This document shows positions 45,047 through 53,806 of a DNA stretch of 64,000 nt, in pieces. Source of the stretch: a bacterium (GTDB lineage Bacteria > JACRDZ01 > JAQUKH01); NCBI GenBank assembly GCA_040754625.1, contig JBFMCF010000033.1, positions 21,416 to 85,415 of the forward strand, written 5' to 3'. A model generated the notes under the pieces. That model was not told the origin of the DNA, made no database searches, and saw only the letters and a list, made by a program, of their open reading frames with translations. A program made the translations under genes and the position numbers. How positions within the stretch are numbered: position 1 is the first letter of the stretch; every line of letters begins with the position of its first letter.

Positions 45047-45490
45047 TTACTGCACCGTGACATTGTGGACACCCCAGTAAAAACCTATTTCTTTAACAAG
45101 CGAAACAAAATTGTCAAAATCAACCGGCTTCTGCAGAAAACTATTGCATCCATAGCTGTAGCTTTTAACAATGTCTTCGTCCCTCCTGGAAACTGTAAGC
45201 ATTATTACGGGTATTTTATTAAGTGTTTTGTCTTCTTTTATCTTTTTCAGGACTTCCAGTCCGTTTAATTTCGGCATATTTATGTCAAGAAGTATAAGAC
45301 CGGGGACCGGCGTGTTTTTAACATCCTCATACCTGCCTTTATGATAAAGAAAATCAACTGCCTCCTGTCCGTCACGGACAATATAAAGGCGGTTTATCAG
45401 TTTTGCCTCTTTAAACGCTCTTTTTGTTATCTCAATGTCATCCGGATTATCCTCAGCCAGCAGGATATCAATCACTTTGCTGTTTCCCAT
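45047..45490 (-). CDS. Single-domain response regulator, Rcp1-like, second copy
   Basis: The 147-residue protein is nearly the same as the regulator at 40375-40818: ILLAEDNPDDIEITKRAFKE, phospho-Asp in GLILLDINMPKLNG, Thr in IMLTVSRR, Lys in FLQKPVDF. The start is the ATG at 45488-45490, two bases before the kinase stop side; a longer frame would run into the kinase gene. It lies between a kinase and the porin and is the probable partner of the kinase at 45492-47087. Confidence 0.95.
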   Translation of the reverse strand: MGNSKVIDILLAEDNPDDIEITKRAFKEAKLINRLYIVRDGQEAVDFLYHKGRYEDVKNTPVPGLILLDINMPKLNGLEVLKKIKEDKTLNKIPVIMLTVSRRDEDIVKSYSYGCNSFLQKPVDFDNFVSLVKEIGFYWGVHNVTVQ

Positions 45491-45491
45491 A

Positions 45492-47087
45492 TCACGCCTC
45501 CTTTTTTTTCTGTTCCTCCAGTATTTTTTTAATCGTGTTCTCGTCCACGATTTTTTTCTCCACAAGGATTTCACCAATCTTTTTCTTTCCCAGGATGTAA
45601 TCCCTGCTTTTAGGAATACTGAAATAAAATGTTGTCCCTTCACCGACCTTCGATTCAACCCATATCCTGCCTTTATGCATTTCAACTATTTTCTTGGCTA
45701 TCGTAAGTCCCACCCCCGTCCCCTCGTGTTCCTCTTTCTTCCCCAGTCTCTGGAATATTTTGAATATCTTCTCGTGATATTCCTCCGGTATCCCCGGGCC
45801 ATTGTCCTTCACGTAAAATTCATAAAAAGCCACCGTGTCTTTATACCCCACCTCCACACGGGGATGGGTTTTATCGCTGTATTTTACGGCGTTTGAAATC
45901 AAATTCGCGAAAACCTCCGTCACCCTCACCCTGTCGCAGAATACCACAGGCATTTTTTCGCTTATAACCATTTCGACTTTCTTTTCGGTCAACGTGTGCT
46001 CCATCCGTATTTTAATTTCATTCAGCATATTTCCGGTGTTTGCATCTTCAAAAGGGTTTTTTCTCCTCTCGAGGCGGGAAATCTCCAAAAGGTCTTCTAT
46101 CAGTTTCTGCATAATCACCGCGTTCGCCTGTATGCGTTCAAGGTAGTTCCGGCCTTCTTCATCAAGCTTGTCCTTGTAATCAGCTGTCACGAATTTGGCG
46201 AACGCGTTTATCGACCTTAAAGGTTCTTTCAAATCATGCGAAACGATATACGTGAAATCATCCAGTTCCTTATTTATATCCTCGATCTTTTTGGTATATT
46301 CTATTAATTTATCCTCTATTTTCTTCCGCTCCTCGACTTCCTTAACCAGGGCATCACGGGATACCGTGGTATTCTGCAAATTATTAACCATTTTATTAAA
46401 AGCTTCGCCCAACTGGCCTAACTCGTCCTTAGTTTGTATATCCACTCTGACCTCCAGGTTCACTTTAGCCATTTCTTCAGTGACATGCTGCAGTTTTTTA
46501 ACCGGCTCCACAATACAACCTGAAAGCCAAAAGCCGATTATAAAACTTGGTATTAAATTTAAAAACATTATTATCAGCAATACCCCTAAAATTTTATTGA
46601 TAGAGCCCTGGATACCTCTGTCTTTCAGGCCTATTCTGATAATACCAATAATACTGCCTTTCTCAAAAACATTAACGGCAATATCATAAAAAAGACCTTC
46701 CTCCATGTCAATAGTTTTCATATTATAGATTTTACCGGTTGTATTCGAATTAGCTGCTTTTAATTCTGCCGGAAAATCACCCTTAAAGGTATGAGCCAAA
46801 ACATTATTGCGCGGATCAGTTATAAAAATATACCCTATAGTTTCACTATTCATATTTTTTTCTATATCAATTAATTTTTTCAGCGTAAGGGCATCCCGTT
46901 CTGTAATATAATTCATTTCCGTAACCGTTAAATGCTGGGCGAAAGAAACACTTTTTTGAATAGCTTCATCTTTATATTTTTTTGAAAAAATTGTATTTAT
47001 TGTAAAAATAATAGATATACCAAAAAATAAAATAACAAAAATCAATGTAGTTATAATTTTATTATGCAAACCTACTCTATTTTCCAT
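45492..47087 (-). CDS. Membrane histidine kinase: HAMP-HisKA-HATPase with C-terminal tail
   Basis: The 531-residue kinase has two helices (about 11-32 and 165-190) around a sCache-like periplasmic loop, HAMP (TKDELGQLGEAFNKM), the phospho-His in YIVSHDLKEPLRSINAF, HATPase boxes NLISNAVKYSD, DNGPGIPEEYHEKIF and GTGVGLTIAKKI, and a tail KIGEILVEKKIVDENTIKK that resembles short MshEN/GspE N-terminal helices. Its segment 45655-46380 is almost identical in DNA to 48251-48976. Gene ends abut the regulator at 45490. Confidence 0.94.
   Translation of the reverse strand: MENRVGLHNKIITTLIFVILFFGISIIFTINTIFSKKYKDEAIQKSVSFAQHLTVTEMNYITERDALTLKKLIDIEKNMNSETIGYIFITDPRNNVLAHTFKGDFPAELKAANSNTTGKIYNMKTIDMEEGLFYDIAVNVFEKGSIIGIIRIGLKDRGIQGSINKILGVLLIIMFLNLIPSFIIGFWLSGCIVEPVKKLQHVTEEMAKVNLEVRVDIQTKDELGQLGEAFNKMVNNLQNTTVSRDALVKEVEERKKIEDKLIEYTKKIEDINKELDDFTYIVSHDLKEPLRSINAFAKFVTADYKDKLDEEGRNYLERIQANAVIMQKLIEDLLEISRLERRKNPFEDANTGNMLNEIKIRMEHTLTEKKVEMVISEKMPVVFCDRVRVTEVFANLISNAVKYSDKTHPRVEVGYKDTVAFYEFYVKDNGPGIPEEYHEKIFKIFQRLGKKEEHEGTGVGLTIAKKIVEMHKGRIWVESKVGEGTTFYFSIPKSRDYILGKKKIGEILVEKKIVDENTIKKILEEQKKKEA
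45655..46380. repeat. Nearly identical kinase-core repeat, copy 1
   Basis: About 725 bp match 48251-48976 (offset 2596); I see only two mismatches from 45661 to 46380, both near the left end. Homology stops abruptly at CTGCAAA on the right. It encodes the linker, HisKA and most of the HATPase. Confidence 0.9.
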
Positions 47088-47099
47088 ATTAATAGCTAT

Positions 47100-48086
47100 T
47101 TAAAAAATAAAACCTTTAAATAATACAAAAACACAAATCAGGGAAAGCCAGGTTATTAATCCCGTGATTAAAGCTCCCCCGCCTATATCCAATATATTTC
47201 TAAGGTCAACATTCAAACCGATACTGGTTAATGCGATAGTAAAAATAATTTCCGCGCATAGTTTCAATGGTTTAATTGCCGGTGTTAACACCGGCAAAAA
47301 AGAAGTCAAAAGCCCCATTAAAATAAAAACCCATAAAAACCATGGGACATAAAACAAAATATTTTTTTCCCCTGTTCCTTTTTCCATCGCGTTATGCCAG
47401 CATAAAAACCAGATTATCGGGATTATCATAGCCGTTCTTGCCATCTTTATCGAAAGCGCCAGGTTAACACAACTATCGCCAAGGGCCCCGGCGGCAATTT
47501 TTACAAATCCTGTCATATGCAGTGTAGTCGCGCAGAGAAACGCATACTCAACTTTCGGAATATTTAAGAAAGTCAAAAATACAGGATAAACCAGCACACC
47601 GATCATCCCCCAGATGGTAATAGTTACTAAACTAACTCCTGTTTCTTCTGATTCTGCGTTCACTACAGGTGAAGCGATAGCGATAGCTGACGCGCCGCAA
47701 ATTGCCGTTCCAATACCAATCAAAAACGAAAGTTCCTTTTTTAGAGATAGTTTTCTTCCTAAATATATCGATACAAAAAATACTATCACAATTCCCATTA
47801 TAAGTTCAAACCACGCAACAACCGGGACATGGCTTAATCTATGGAACTGCAGGTTAACCCCGTATAAAATGATCCCTACGGGAATAAATATTTTATAAGA
47901 ATACTTTAAATCAATAAAAAGGTTTGTTTTTGTACTGAAAACAGTTCTTACCAGCATCCCAAACACAATGCCCAAAACTAAAGGGTCTAAAGCCTTATTT
48001 AATTTTGCAACTTTATACGCGATTGAACCGATAATAATTATCAATATAAATCCAATCCATTTTTCTAAAAAATCTTCTTTTCTCAT
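47100..48086 (-). CDS. YeiH-family (UPF0324) predicted exporter
   Basis: The 328-residue protein has about nine or ten hydrophobic helices and the YeiH pattern: DPLVLGIVFGMLVRTV, PVGIILYGVNLQFHRL, GIGTAICGASAIAIASPVVNA and TTLHMTGFVKIAAG. This family is proposed to export sulfate, sulfonate or similar anions. It lies between two kinase genes with gaps of 1 and 12 bp, so it is part of the signalling train. The ATG at 48084-48086 avoids overlap with the kinase. Confidence 0.9.
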   Translation of the reverse strand: MRKEDFLEKWIGFILIIIIGSIAYKVAKLNKALDPLVLGIVFGMLVRTVFSTKTNLFIDLKYSYKIFIPVGIILYGVNLQFHRLSHVPVVAWFELIMGIVIVFFVSIYLGRKLSLKKELSFLIGIGTAICGASAIAIASPVVNAESEETGVSLVTITIWGMIGVLVYPVFLTFLNIPKVEYAFLCATTLHMTGFVKIAAGALGDSCVNLALSIKMARTAMIIPIIWFLCWHNAMEKGTGEKNILFYVPWFLWVFILMGLLTSFLPVLTPAIKPLKLCAEIIFTIALTSIGLNVDLRNILDIGGGALITGLITWLSLICVFVLFKGFIF

Positions 48087-48087
48087 A

Positions 48088-50055
48088 TTAAATCTCCCGC
48101 TTTTTCTGTTCCTCCAGTACTTTTTTGATCGTGTCCCCATCCACGATTTTTTTCTCGACCAGGATTTCTCCAAGCTTCTTTTTCCCAAGTATTACATCCC
48201 TGCTCTTCGGTATGGTAAAAAAGAACACCGTGCCTTCGCCGACTTTGGATTCCACCCATATCCTGCCTTTATGCATCTCAACTATTTTCTTGGCTATCGT
48301 AAGTCCCACCCCCGTCCCTTCGTGTTCCTCTTTCTTCCCCAGTCTCTGGAATATTTTGAATATCTTCTCGTGATATTCCTCCGGTATCCCCGGGCCATTG
48401 TCCTTCACGTAAAATTCATAAAAAGCCACCGTGTCTTTATACCCCACCTCCACACGGGGATGGGTTTTATCGCTGTATTTTACGGCGTTTGAAATCAAAT
48501 TCGCGAAAACCTCCGTCACCCTCACCCTGTCGCAGAATACCACAGGCATTTTTTCGCTTATAACCATTTCGACTTTCTTTTCGGTCAACGTGTGCTCCAT
48601 CCGTATTTTAATTTCATTCAGCATATTTCCGGTGTTTGCATCTTCAAAAGGGTTTTTTCTCCTCTCGAGGCGGGAAATCTCCAAAAGGTCTTCTATCAGT
48701 TTCTGCATAATCACCGCGTTCGCCTGTATGCGTTCAAGGTAGTTCCGGCCTTCTTCATCAAGCTTGTCCTTGTAATCAGCTGTCACGAATTTGGCGAACG
48801 CGTTTATCGACCTTAAAGGTTCTTTCAAATCATGCGAAACGATATACGTGAAATCATCCAGTTCCTTATTTATATCCTCGATCTTTTTGGTATATTCTAT
48901 TAATTTATCCTCTATTTTCTTCCGCTCCTCGACTTCCTTAACCAGGGCATCACGGGATACCGTGGTATTCTGCAAAGTTTCCGTCATACGGTTAAAATTT
49001 TCAATCAAATAATTCAGTTCGCCCGCGGCATAAATCCGTATTCTTTTGGAAAAATCCCCCCTGGCAATGTCCTTTGAGATGTCGGCCAGTTCAACAATCG
49101 GTCTTGAGAAATGTTTTGATATAAACGCGACAACTGCGAAAGAAATAATCACGGAAATAATAAAAATCAAGGTAAAAAATCCAATTGTTTTCTCCGCGCC
49201 CTTATCGATAAGTTTGGAAGAAACAGCGAAAACAACCCTTAAAAGCGGTTTATCTTCTATAAGGAAAAAATCCTTGTAAGCGAGCATGCCGTCTTTCACC
49301 GGGAATACCCCGGGGTTCGTGTTTATTTCATCCTGGATATAACCCGAAGGGTTAAAAGTATATTTTTCGTTTGCAGGCCTGTATAAAATGTCCCCGCCGG
49401 AAACAAAAATCCAGATGGGATTTTCCCCGAAGATTTTTGTATTTTTAATAAAATTAATGAAAACGCTGAAATTATAAGTAATTCCCACCACGCCGCCGAA
49501 CCTTCCGATGTCCCGGTCGGTTTTTACGGTTTCAATGGAAAACAAAATTTTCCCGGCGCGGTCTTTATAAGGTCCTACAAAATAAAAACTACCTTCAGGC
49601 ATATTGTTAAGGCTTTTAAAAAGCTTATTTTCCTGCTCCGATACTATTTCATCGTCCCGTCCTTCTTTCCTTGCGTCAATTCTTTCGTTCCCATAAATAT
49701 CCTTGAAACATACACACTCATATTCCTTATTGTTCTTGATATAGTTCAGGAATATATTTTTTACTTTTTTGCCATAAATGATTTTTTCGGCCTCCGAGGA
49801 CATAATATAATCATCCAGGACCGGATTCTCCGATAAAAGCCCGAGTTCCTCCAGTAAATTACTTTTTACATATTCAAAATTATTTTCCAGGGACAGATAT
49901 TTTTGCTGGATACTCTCGTTAACATGCTCCCGGACAATTTTCCTGTTAAAAAAGAAAAATATGATTGTTAACGAAGCGTTAACAAACACGACGAGGCCGA
50001 GAAACAATATAATCAATTGGGTGAAAATTGATAGATTTTTTAATTTTGTTTTCAT
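48088..50055 (-). CDS. Membrane histidine kinase: dCache-HAMP-HisKA-HATPase with C-terminal tail
   Basis: The 655-residue kinase has a first helix (about 9-33), a large dCache-like periplasmic domain (about 45-290), a second helix (about 291-315), HAMP (AAGELNYLIENFNRM), then from residue ~360 a part nearly identical to the kinase at 45492-47087, including YIVSHDLKEPLRSINAF and the tail KLGEILVEKKIVDGDTIKK. Sensor halves of the two differ fully. It starts 17 bp after the binding-protein gene at 50073-51170, which may provide its ligand. Confidence 0.94.
   Translation of the reverse strand: MKTKLKNLSIFTQLIILFLGLVVFVNASLTIIFFFFNRKIVREHVNESIQQKYLSLENNFEYVKSNLLEELGLLSENPVLDDYIMSSEAEKIIYGKKVKNIFLNYIKNNKEYECVCFKDIYGNERIDARKEGRDDEIVSEQENKLFKSLNNMPEGSFYFVGPYKDRAGKILFSIETVKTDRDIGRFGGVVGITYNFSVFINFIKNTKIFGENPIWIFVSGGDILYRPANEKYTFNPSGYIQDEINTNPGVFPVKDGMLAYKDFFLIEDKPLLRVVFAVSSKLIDKGAEKTIGFFTLIFIISVIISFAVVAFISKHFSRPIVELADISKDIARGDFSKRIRIYAAGELNYLIENFNRMTETLQNTTVSRDALVKEVEERKKIEDKLIEYTKKIEDINKELDDFTYIVSHDLKEPLRSINAFAKFVTADYKDKLDEEGRNYLERIQANAVIMQKLIEDLLEISRLERRKNPFEDANTGNMLNEIKIRMEHTLTEKKVEMVISEKMPVVFCDRVRVTEVFANLISNAVKYSDKTHPRVEVGYKDTVAFYEFYVKDNGPGIPEEYHEKIFKIFQRLGKKEEHEGTGVGLTIAKKIVEMHKGRIWVESKVGEGTVFFFTIPKSRDVILGKKKLGEILVEKKIVDGDTIKKVLEEQKKREI
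48251..48976. repeat. Nearly identical kinase-core repeat, copy 2
   Basis: Counterpart of 45655-46380. The flanking tail sequence (48107-48250) is also homologous to its counterpart but clearly diverged, which suggests gene conversion of the core after an older duplication. Confidence 0.9.
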
Positions 50056-50072
50056 TTAATCAAATGACCGGG

Positions 50073-51170
50073 TCATTTTCCAACAAACTCTTCAATCCCC
50101 ATTTTCCCGTCCAGGGTAATTTTCAGCGCCTCCGCCCTTTTCACGTTTACCATTAATTTGCCTCTTCCCGGCGCGCGGCACGGGTATGTTGAAGGAGAAG
50201 TTCCATTACTTAATATATCATTGACAATAACAACCGCCTCATAACCCTGGTTATATCCGGAATCGTCGGCACAGCATAACATGCCCTCCCTGACAAACTG
50301 CGACTGGTTTACGGCTTCGGGGACATCCACATTTTTTAAATACCACCCGGCCGCTTCGGAAGGCGTCACATAATTGCCTTTTTCATCTTTCAAAGAAGAA
50401 TACTGCGCGATAAAAAAAGCGTCGGGTTTGCCTTTCACAGCCATAATTTTATCTTTAAACTGGCCAAAATCCCCGGTTATAATTGTTTCAACCAGTTCCA
50501 GCGGTATCTTCTTTTCCCGCGCCAGGTACTCCACCTCTTTTATATGAGACCTCGAAGTGGAACTGTCATCTCCAACAAGCGCGAAGGTTTTTATGCCTGG
50601 TTTGACGGTTTTCAAAAATTCCAGGCTTTCCTTATAATATCCCGCCTGGTAAACACCGGTAACATTATGGCCGGGGTTTTTTTCACTGTCCACAAGCCCG
50701 TATTTGACAGGGGTGTTATTTACCCCCCAGAAAACAACAGGGATCTTTGTGTCCAGAAACTGGCCGCCGATATATTCCGCCGCGGGGTCGTCTCCCAAAA
50801 GGATTATGTCCGGTTTGAATTCATCCGCGATTTTGGTTATTTCCACTGTAACTCCTGCCATCTCGGGTTTACTTTTTTTCCGCTTTGTATCCATCCATAA
50901 TTTTCGGACTATTGCCCTTGACGTTTCCACGTAATCGTTTTTTGTGTATTCCTCCGCCTGTTCTTTATTGTCAAAATACCCGAATTTTACCATCGCATCG
51001 CAAAGACCCGCATTTGTGTCCTGCGACCAGAGGTAATCCCTGTGGTAACTGCTTACAACAAGTATCTTCTTTTTTACTGTTGTTTCTTTTGACTCAGCAG
51101 GCCCGGCGTAACTTGCCTGCGCAAAATAAATCCCAAAAAACAAACAAGATAAAATCCTCGCAATTTTCAT
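50073..51170 (-). CDS. ABC-type substrate-binding protein (PF04392-like), sensor partner
   Basis: The 365-residue product has a signal peptide (ARILSCLFFGIYFAQASYA) and a type 1 periplasmic fold with KKILVVSSYHRDYLWSQ, DIILLGDDPAAEYIGGQF, TKIPVVFWGVNN, VTGVYQAGYYKESLEFLK and FALVGDDSSTSRSH. This is the ABC_sub_bind family, which often stands beside histidine kinases and without a transporter. A kinase with a large sensor domain follows 17 bp on. The ligand is unknown. Confidence 0.88.
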   Translation of the reverse strand: MKIARILSCLFFGIYFAQASYAGPAESKETTVKKKILVVSSYHRDYLWSQDTNAGLCDAMVKFGYFDNKEQAEEYTKNDYVETSRAIVRKLWMDTKRKKSKPEMAGVTVEITKIADEFKPDIILLGDDPAAEYIGGQFLDTKIPVVFWGVNNTPVKYGLVDSEKNPGHNVTGVYQAGYYKESLEFLKTVKPGIKTFALVGDDSSTSRSHIKEVEYLAREKKIPLELVETIITGDFGQFKDKIMAVKGKPDAFFIAQYSSLKDEKGNYVTPSEAAGWYLKNVDVPEAVNQSQFVREGMLCCADDSGYNQGYEAVVIVNDILSNGTSPSTYPCRAPGRGKLMVNVKRAEALKITLDGKMGIEEFVGK

Positions 51171-51220
51171 TTTTATGTCCCCTTTTTTATTTTTTCAATG
51201 TTTCTTAGCGTTTTTCAGGC

Positions 51221-52147
51221 TTATTCCTTTTCCTGCGCGTTAATCCAATCCTGCATTTCACTCACGGAAACATACATCGTGTCAAAACCTTCTTCAAACC
51301 TGTCAATTTGAAGTTCCGCCAAAATTTTCTTGCCTTCCATATCTTCATGTATGGTTAAAAATAAACCGCGGAGTTTTTCTTCCAGTTCAGGCTTAATGGA
51401 TGGATTTACAACTACAGGAGGAATTCCATAAGGGGGAGATTTTTCGATAACTTTGGTTTTTGAGGTAATTTCCGAGCCTGCGTTCTTCATAAAATCCCAG
51501 ATAAGCCCGTCCACCGCGCAGCCGTCGGTTAAATTATTCGCGACCGCTTCCATGGATTTATCATGGCTGTAGGTATAAAATGTCTCTTTAAAAAAAGACT
51601 TTGGGGTTTCATTCATTTTCGCGAGCATATATTTCGGAACAAGAAAACCCGTGTTTGAATGCGGGTCCACAAAGGCGAATTTTTTCCCTCTTAATTCTTT
51701 AAAGGATTTGACAGGGCTTTCAATGTTAACAAGGATATATGAACGGTAAACTTTTTCTCCGCGGACGACCGGGACAGCCAGCAATTTCATCCCGAACTTT
51801 TTACGGCCTTCAACATACGGGCCGGAACACACAAATGCCACATCCAATTCATTATGTTCCAGTAACTCATTGATTTCGCTGTATGTCTGGCGCTGGACAA
51901 TTTCTGTGGAAAATCCTGCTTTTCTGCCGACCAAAGTCAACAAATCATCATAATATTCGCGTGTCGATTTCGGCGAAAGCATCGCCGCCACCGCGGCGCG
52001 TAAAACAGGCCTCGTTTTGTCGATTTCGCCTGCTTTTAAGGTTTCTTTCTTAACCGGGAAATCTGTTTTTTTTCCTAAAAAAATAACCGCCAGGAATATT
52101 AAAACAAATACACCTGCGGTTAAAATTATCTTTTTTTTATTAATCAT
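51221..52147 (-). CDS. PhnD/phosphonate-type periplasmic binding protein, membrane-anchored
   Basis: The 308-residue product has an N-terminal hydrophobic stretch (LTAGVFVLIFLAVIFLG) with no clear cut site, so it may stay as an anchor. The rest matches PhnD/TauA-like binding proteins: RAAVAAMLSPKSTREYY, ELDVAFVCSGPYVEGRKK, FKELRGKKFAFVDPHSNTGF and AVDGLIWDFMK. GGGGG stands before the ATG. It is the first gene of the 11-gene train; no permease or ATPase follows, so signalling use is inferred. Confidence 0.88.
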   Translation of the reverse strand: MINKKKIILTAGVFVLIFLAVIFLGKKTDFPVKKETLKAGEIDKTRPVLRAAVAAMLSPKSTREYYDDLLTLVGRKAGFSTEIVQRQTYSEINELLEHNELDVAFVCSGPYVEGRKKFGMKLLAVPVVRGEKVYRSYILVNIESPVKSFKELRGKKFAFVDPHSNTGFLVPKYMLAKMNETPKSFFKETFYTYSHDKSMEAVANNLTDGCAVDGLIWDFMKNAGSEITSKTKVIEKSPPYGIPPVVVNPSIKPELEEKLRGLFLTIHEDMEGKKILAELQIDRFEEGFDTMYVSVSEMQDWINAQEKE

Positions 52148-52246
52148 AAAATTCCCCCTTTATCATATACATGCCATTGTATTATTATCGTAAAATGTTA
52201 TGTTTCACTTAATAAAAGATCTTCACGCGAAAATCCATAAGGGGAG

Positions 52247-53068
52247 TTAGAATTTTACGAATTTTGTTATTAAAATCCCGGTTTCATAAAGCAGGTAGAG
52301 CGGTACCGCGAAAATGAACATGCTTAAAACATCGCCAGGGGTTATCAGCGCGGAAATCAATAGGACTGAAATAACCGCGTATTTTCTCTTTCTTATCAGC
52401 GTAAACGTGGAAATAATTCCCATTTCGGCAAGGAAATACACAAATACCGGCCATTCAAATATTAATCCGAAAGCAAAACCAATTGATAAAATAAAGGTTA
52501 GATAATCATCCACCCCTAATTTTGGAGATAAATTAATCTCACTTCCAAATTTGAGTAAAAATTTTATCAAAAACGGGATACCGGTAACATATGAAAAAAT
52601 AACGCCCGATATAAAAAAAAGGCTGGAAAAAAACACAAATGGCAGTATTAATTTCCGTTCATTTTCGTATAATCCGGGGGAGATAAACATCCATATTTCA
52701 TAAAAAATTAAGGGGCTTGCAATGACCAGCCCGGAAAAAAACGATATCTTAAAATAAATAAGGAATCCTTCATGCGGGCTGAAATAAACCAATTTTTCAG
52801 GCAATCCCCCGGCCTTTTTCAGGATTCCAAGAATATCACCGCTGTAAAATGATGAAACAGCGGTAAAAAAAATTACCGCCCCGAGCGACCATAAAAGGCG
52901 GTTACGGAGTTCCGACAGGTGTTCATAAACCGAAAATGTATTTTCACCTTGTTTACCTGCCCCGTTAGAAAATTCAGGTAATTCAGTTAATTCAGCCGGA
53001 GATGTATTTTCTTCCGTCACGTTAAATAATTTTCTATTGGGGTCTGTTTTCGAGGATAACAGCGGCAT
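52247..53068 (-). CDS. tatC: Sec-independent translocase TatC
   Basis: TatC is the receptor for twin-arginine signal peptides in the inner membrane. The 273-residue protein has six membrane helices after a 45-residue soluble lead, with the family marks HLSELRNRLLWS, YFSPHEGFLIYFKISFFSGL, PLIFYEIWMFISPGLY and a VDDYLTFILSIGFAFGLIFEWP loop. The start overlaps ispF by 35 bp; a GTG at 53018-53020 is an alternative that avoids overlap. No tatA/B is adjacent. Confidence 0.93.
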   Translation of the reverse strand: MPLLSSKTDPNRKLFNVTEENTSPAELTELPEFSNGAGKQGENTFSVYEHLSELRNRLLWSLGAVIFFTAVSSFYSGDILGILKKAGGLPEKLVYFSPHEGFLIYFKISFFSGLVIASPLIFYEIWMFISPGLYENERKLILPFVFFSSLFFISGVIFSYVTGIPFLIKFLLKFGSEINLSPKLGVDDYLTFILSIGFAFGLIFEWPVFVYFLAEMGIISTFTLIRKRKYAVISVLLISALITPGDVLSMFIFAVPLYLLYETGILITKFVKF

Positions 53069-53513
53069 AACTAATTATTGCCTTTTTTTTAGGTGGAAAA
53101 AGACAGTCTTCAGAAGTGGTAGCTTTAATGTTAATCTGACTTGAAGATAAATTTAATGTTTTACTGATATTTTTTTTAATTTCAGAAAAATAAGGCGTGA
53201 GTTTTGGCCGGTCGGCAATAATAACCGTATCAATATTAGCAATTTTGAAACCGGATTTTTTTATTTTATTGAATACTTCCTGTAACAAAACTAAACTGGA
53301 AATATTCTTATATCTTTTGTCTGTATTTGGAAAATGGATACCTATATCACCCAACCCCGCGGCACCTAAAAGGGCGTCACAAACTGCGTGCAAAAGGACA
53401 TCCGCGTCGGAATGGCCTGATAGACCCATAGAAAAAGGGATTTCCACTCCGCCGAGAACAAGTTTTCTTCTCTTTTTTAATTCATGAATGTCATAGCCTA
53501 AACCGATTCTCAT
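53034..53513 (-). CDS. ispF: 2-C-methyl-D-erythritol 2,4-cyclodiphosphate synthase
   Basis: IspF closes the cyclodiphosphate in the MEP isoprenoid pathway. The 159-residue protein keeps the metal site GYDIHEL (Asp, His), SGHSDADVLLHAVCDALLGA with its His, GDIGIHFPNTD, IADRPKLTPY and the CDP-binding KATTSE. After that the usual LGFTGRGEGIA is replaced by CLFPPKKKAIISYAAVIL, an unusual C-terminal change. Its start overlaps the stop of the small coiled-coil gene (ATGA), and its 3' end runs into tatC. Confidence 0.93.
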   Translation of the reverse strand: MRIGLGYDIHELKKRRKLVLGGVEIPFSMGLSGHSDADVLLHAVCDALLGAAGLGDIGIHFPNTDKRYKNISSLVLLQEVFNKIKKSGFKIANIDTVIIADRPKLTPYFSEIKKNISKTLNLSSSQINIKATTSEDCLFPPKKKAIISYAAVILENRPQ

Positions 53514-53761
53514 TTAAAAAACACTCGGACAACAATAAGTGAAGCTATTTGCCCAACCCAGAAAAGAAACATCCATTTAATAATTTCAGCCTTTAAATTT
53601 GCAAGGTCTTCTTTTGTAGCTAAAATATCGCTTTTATCTGCAAACTTCCTATCGACTTTAGCTTCAACATATTCTATTACACTTTTAGCTTCTTTATCTC
53701 CCAGTTTGCTCTTTAAAATTTCATATAATTCAATTTCCGTTAAGGGTGTTGTTTGAGACAT
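53510..53761 (-). CDS. Small coiled-coil protein with C-terminal membrane helix (DUF1640-like)
   Basis: The 83-residue product has an N-terminal helical region, a stretch KVDRKFADKSDILATKED typical of DUF1640/CCDC90-like small proteins, and a C-terminal membrane helix (WMFLFWVGQIASLIVVRVFF). AAGGAG 4-5 bases before the ATG at 53759-53761 fixes the start. It is coupled with ispF. Function unknown; membrane tail-anchored. Confidence 0.75.
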   Translation of the reverse strand: MSQTTPLTEIELYEILKSKLGDKEAKSVIEYVEAKVDRKFADKSDILATKEDLANLKAEIIKWMFLFWVGQIASLIVVRVFFK

Positions 53762-53806
53762 AAAACTCCTTTTATACAATAATTATACAGTCTGACAAGA
53801 TAATTG

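Noticed and set aside
45491..45685. Basic N-terminal extension of the response regulator
   Set aside because: It is the kinase C-terminal coding sequence read in another frame; the same artefact appears before the YeiH gene at 48087-48188.
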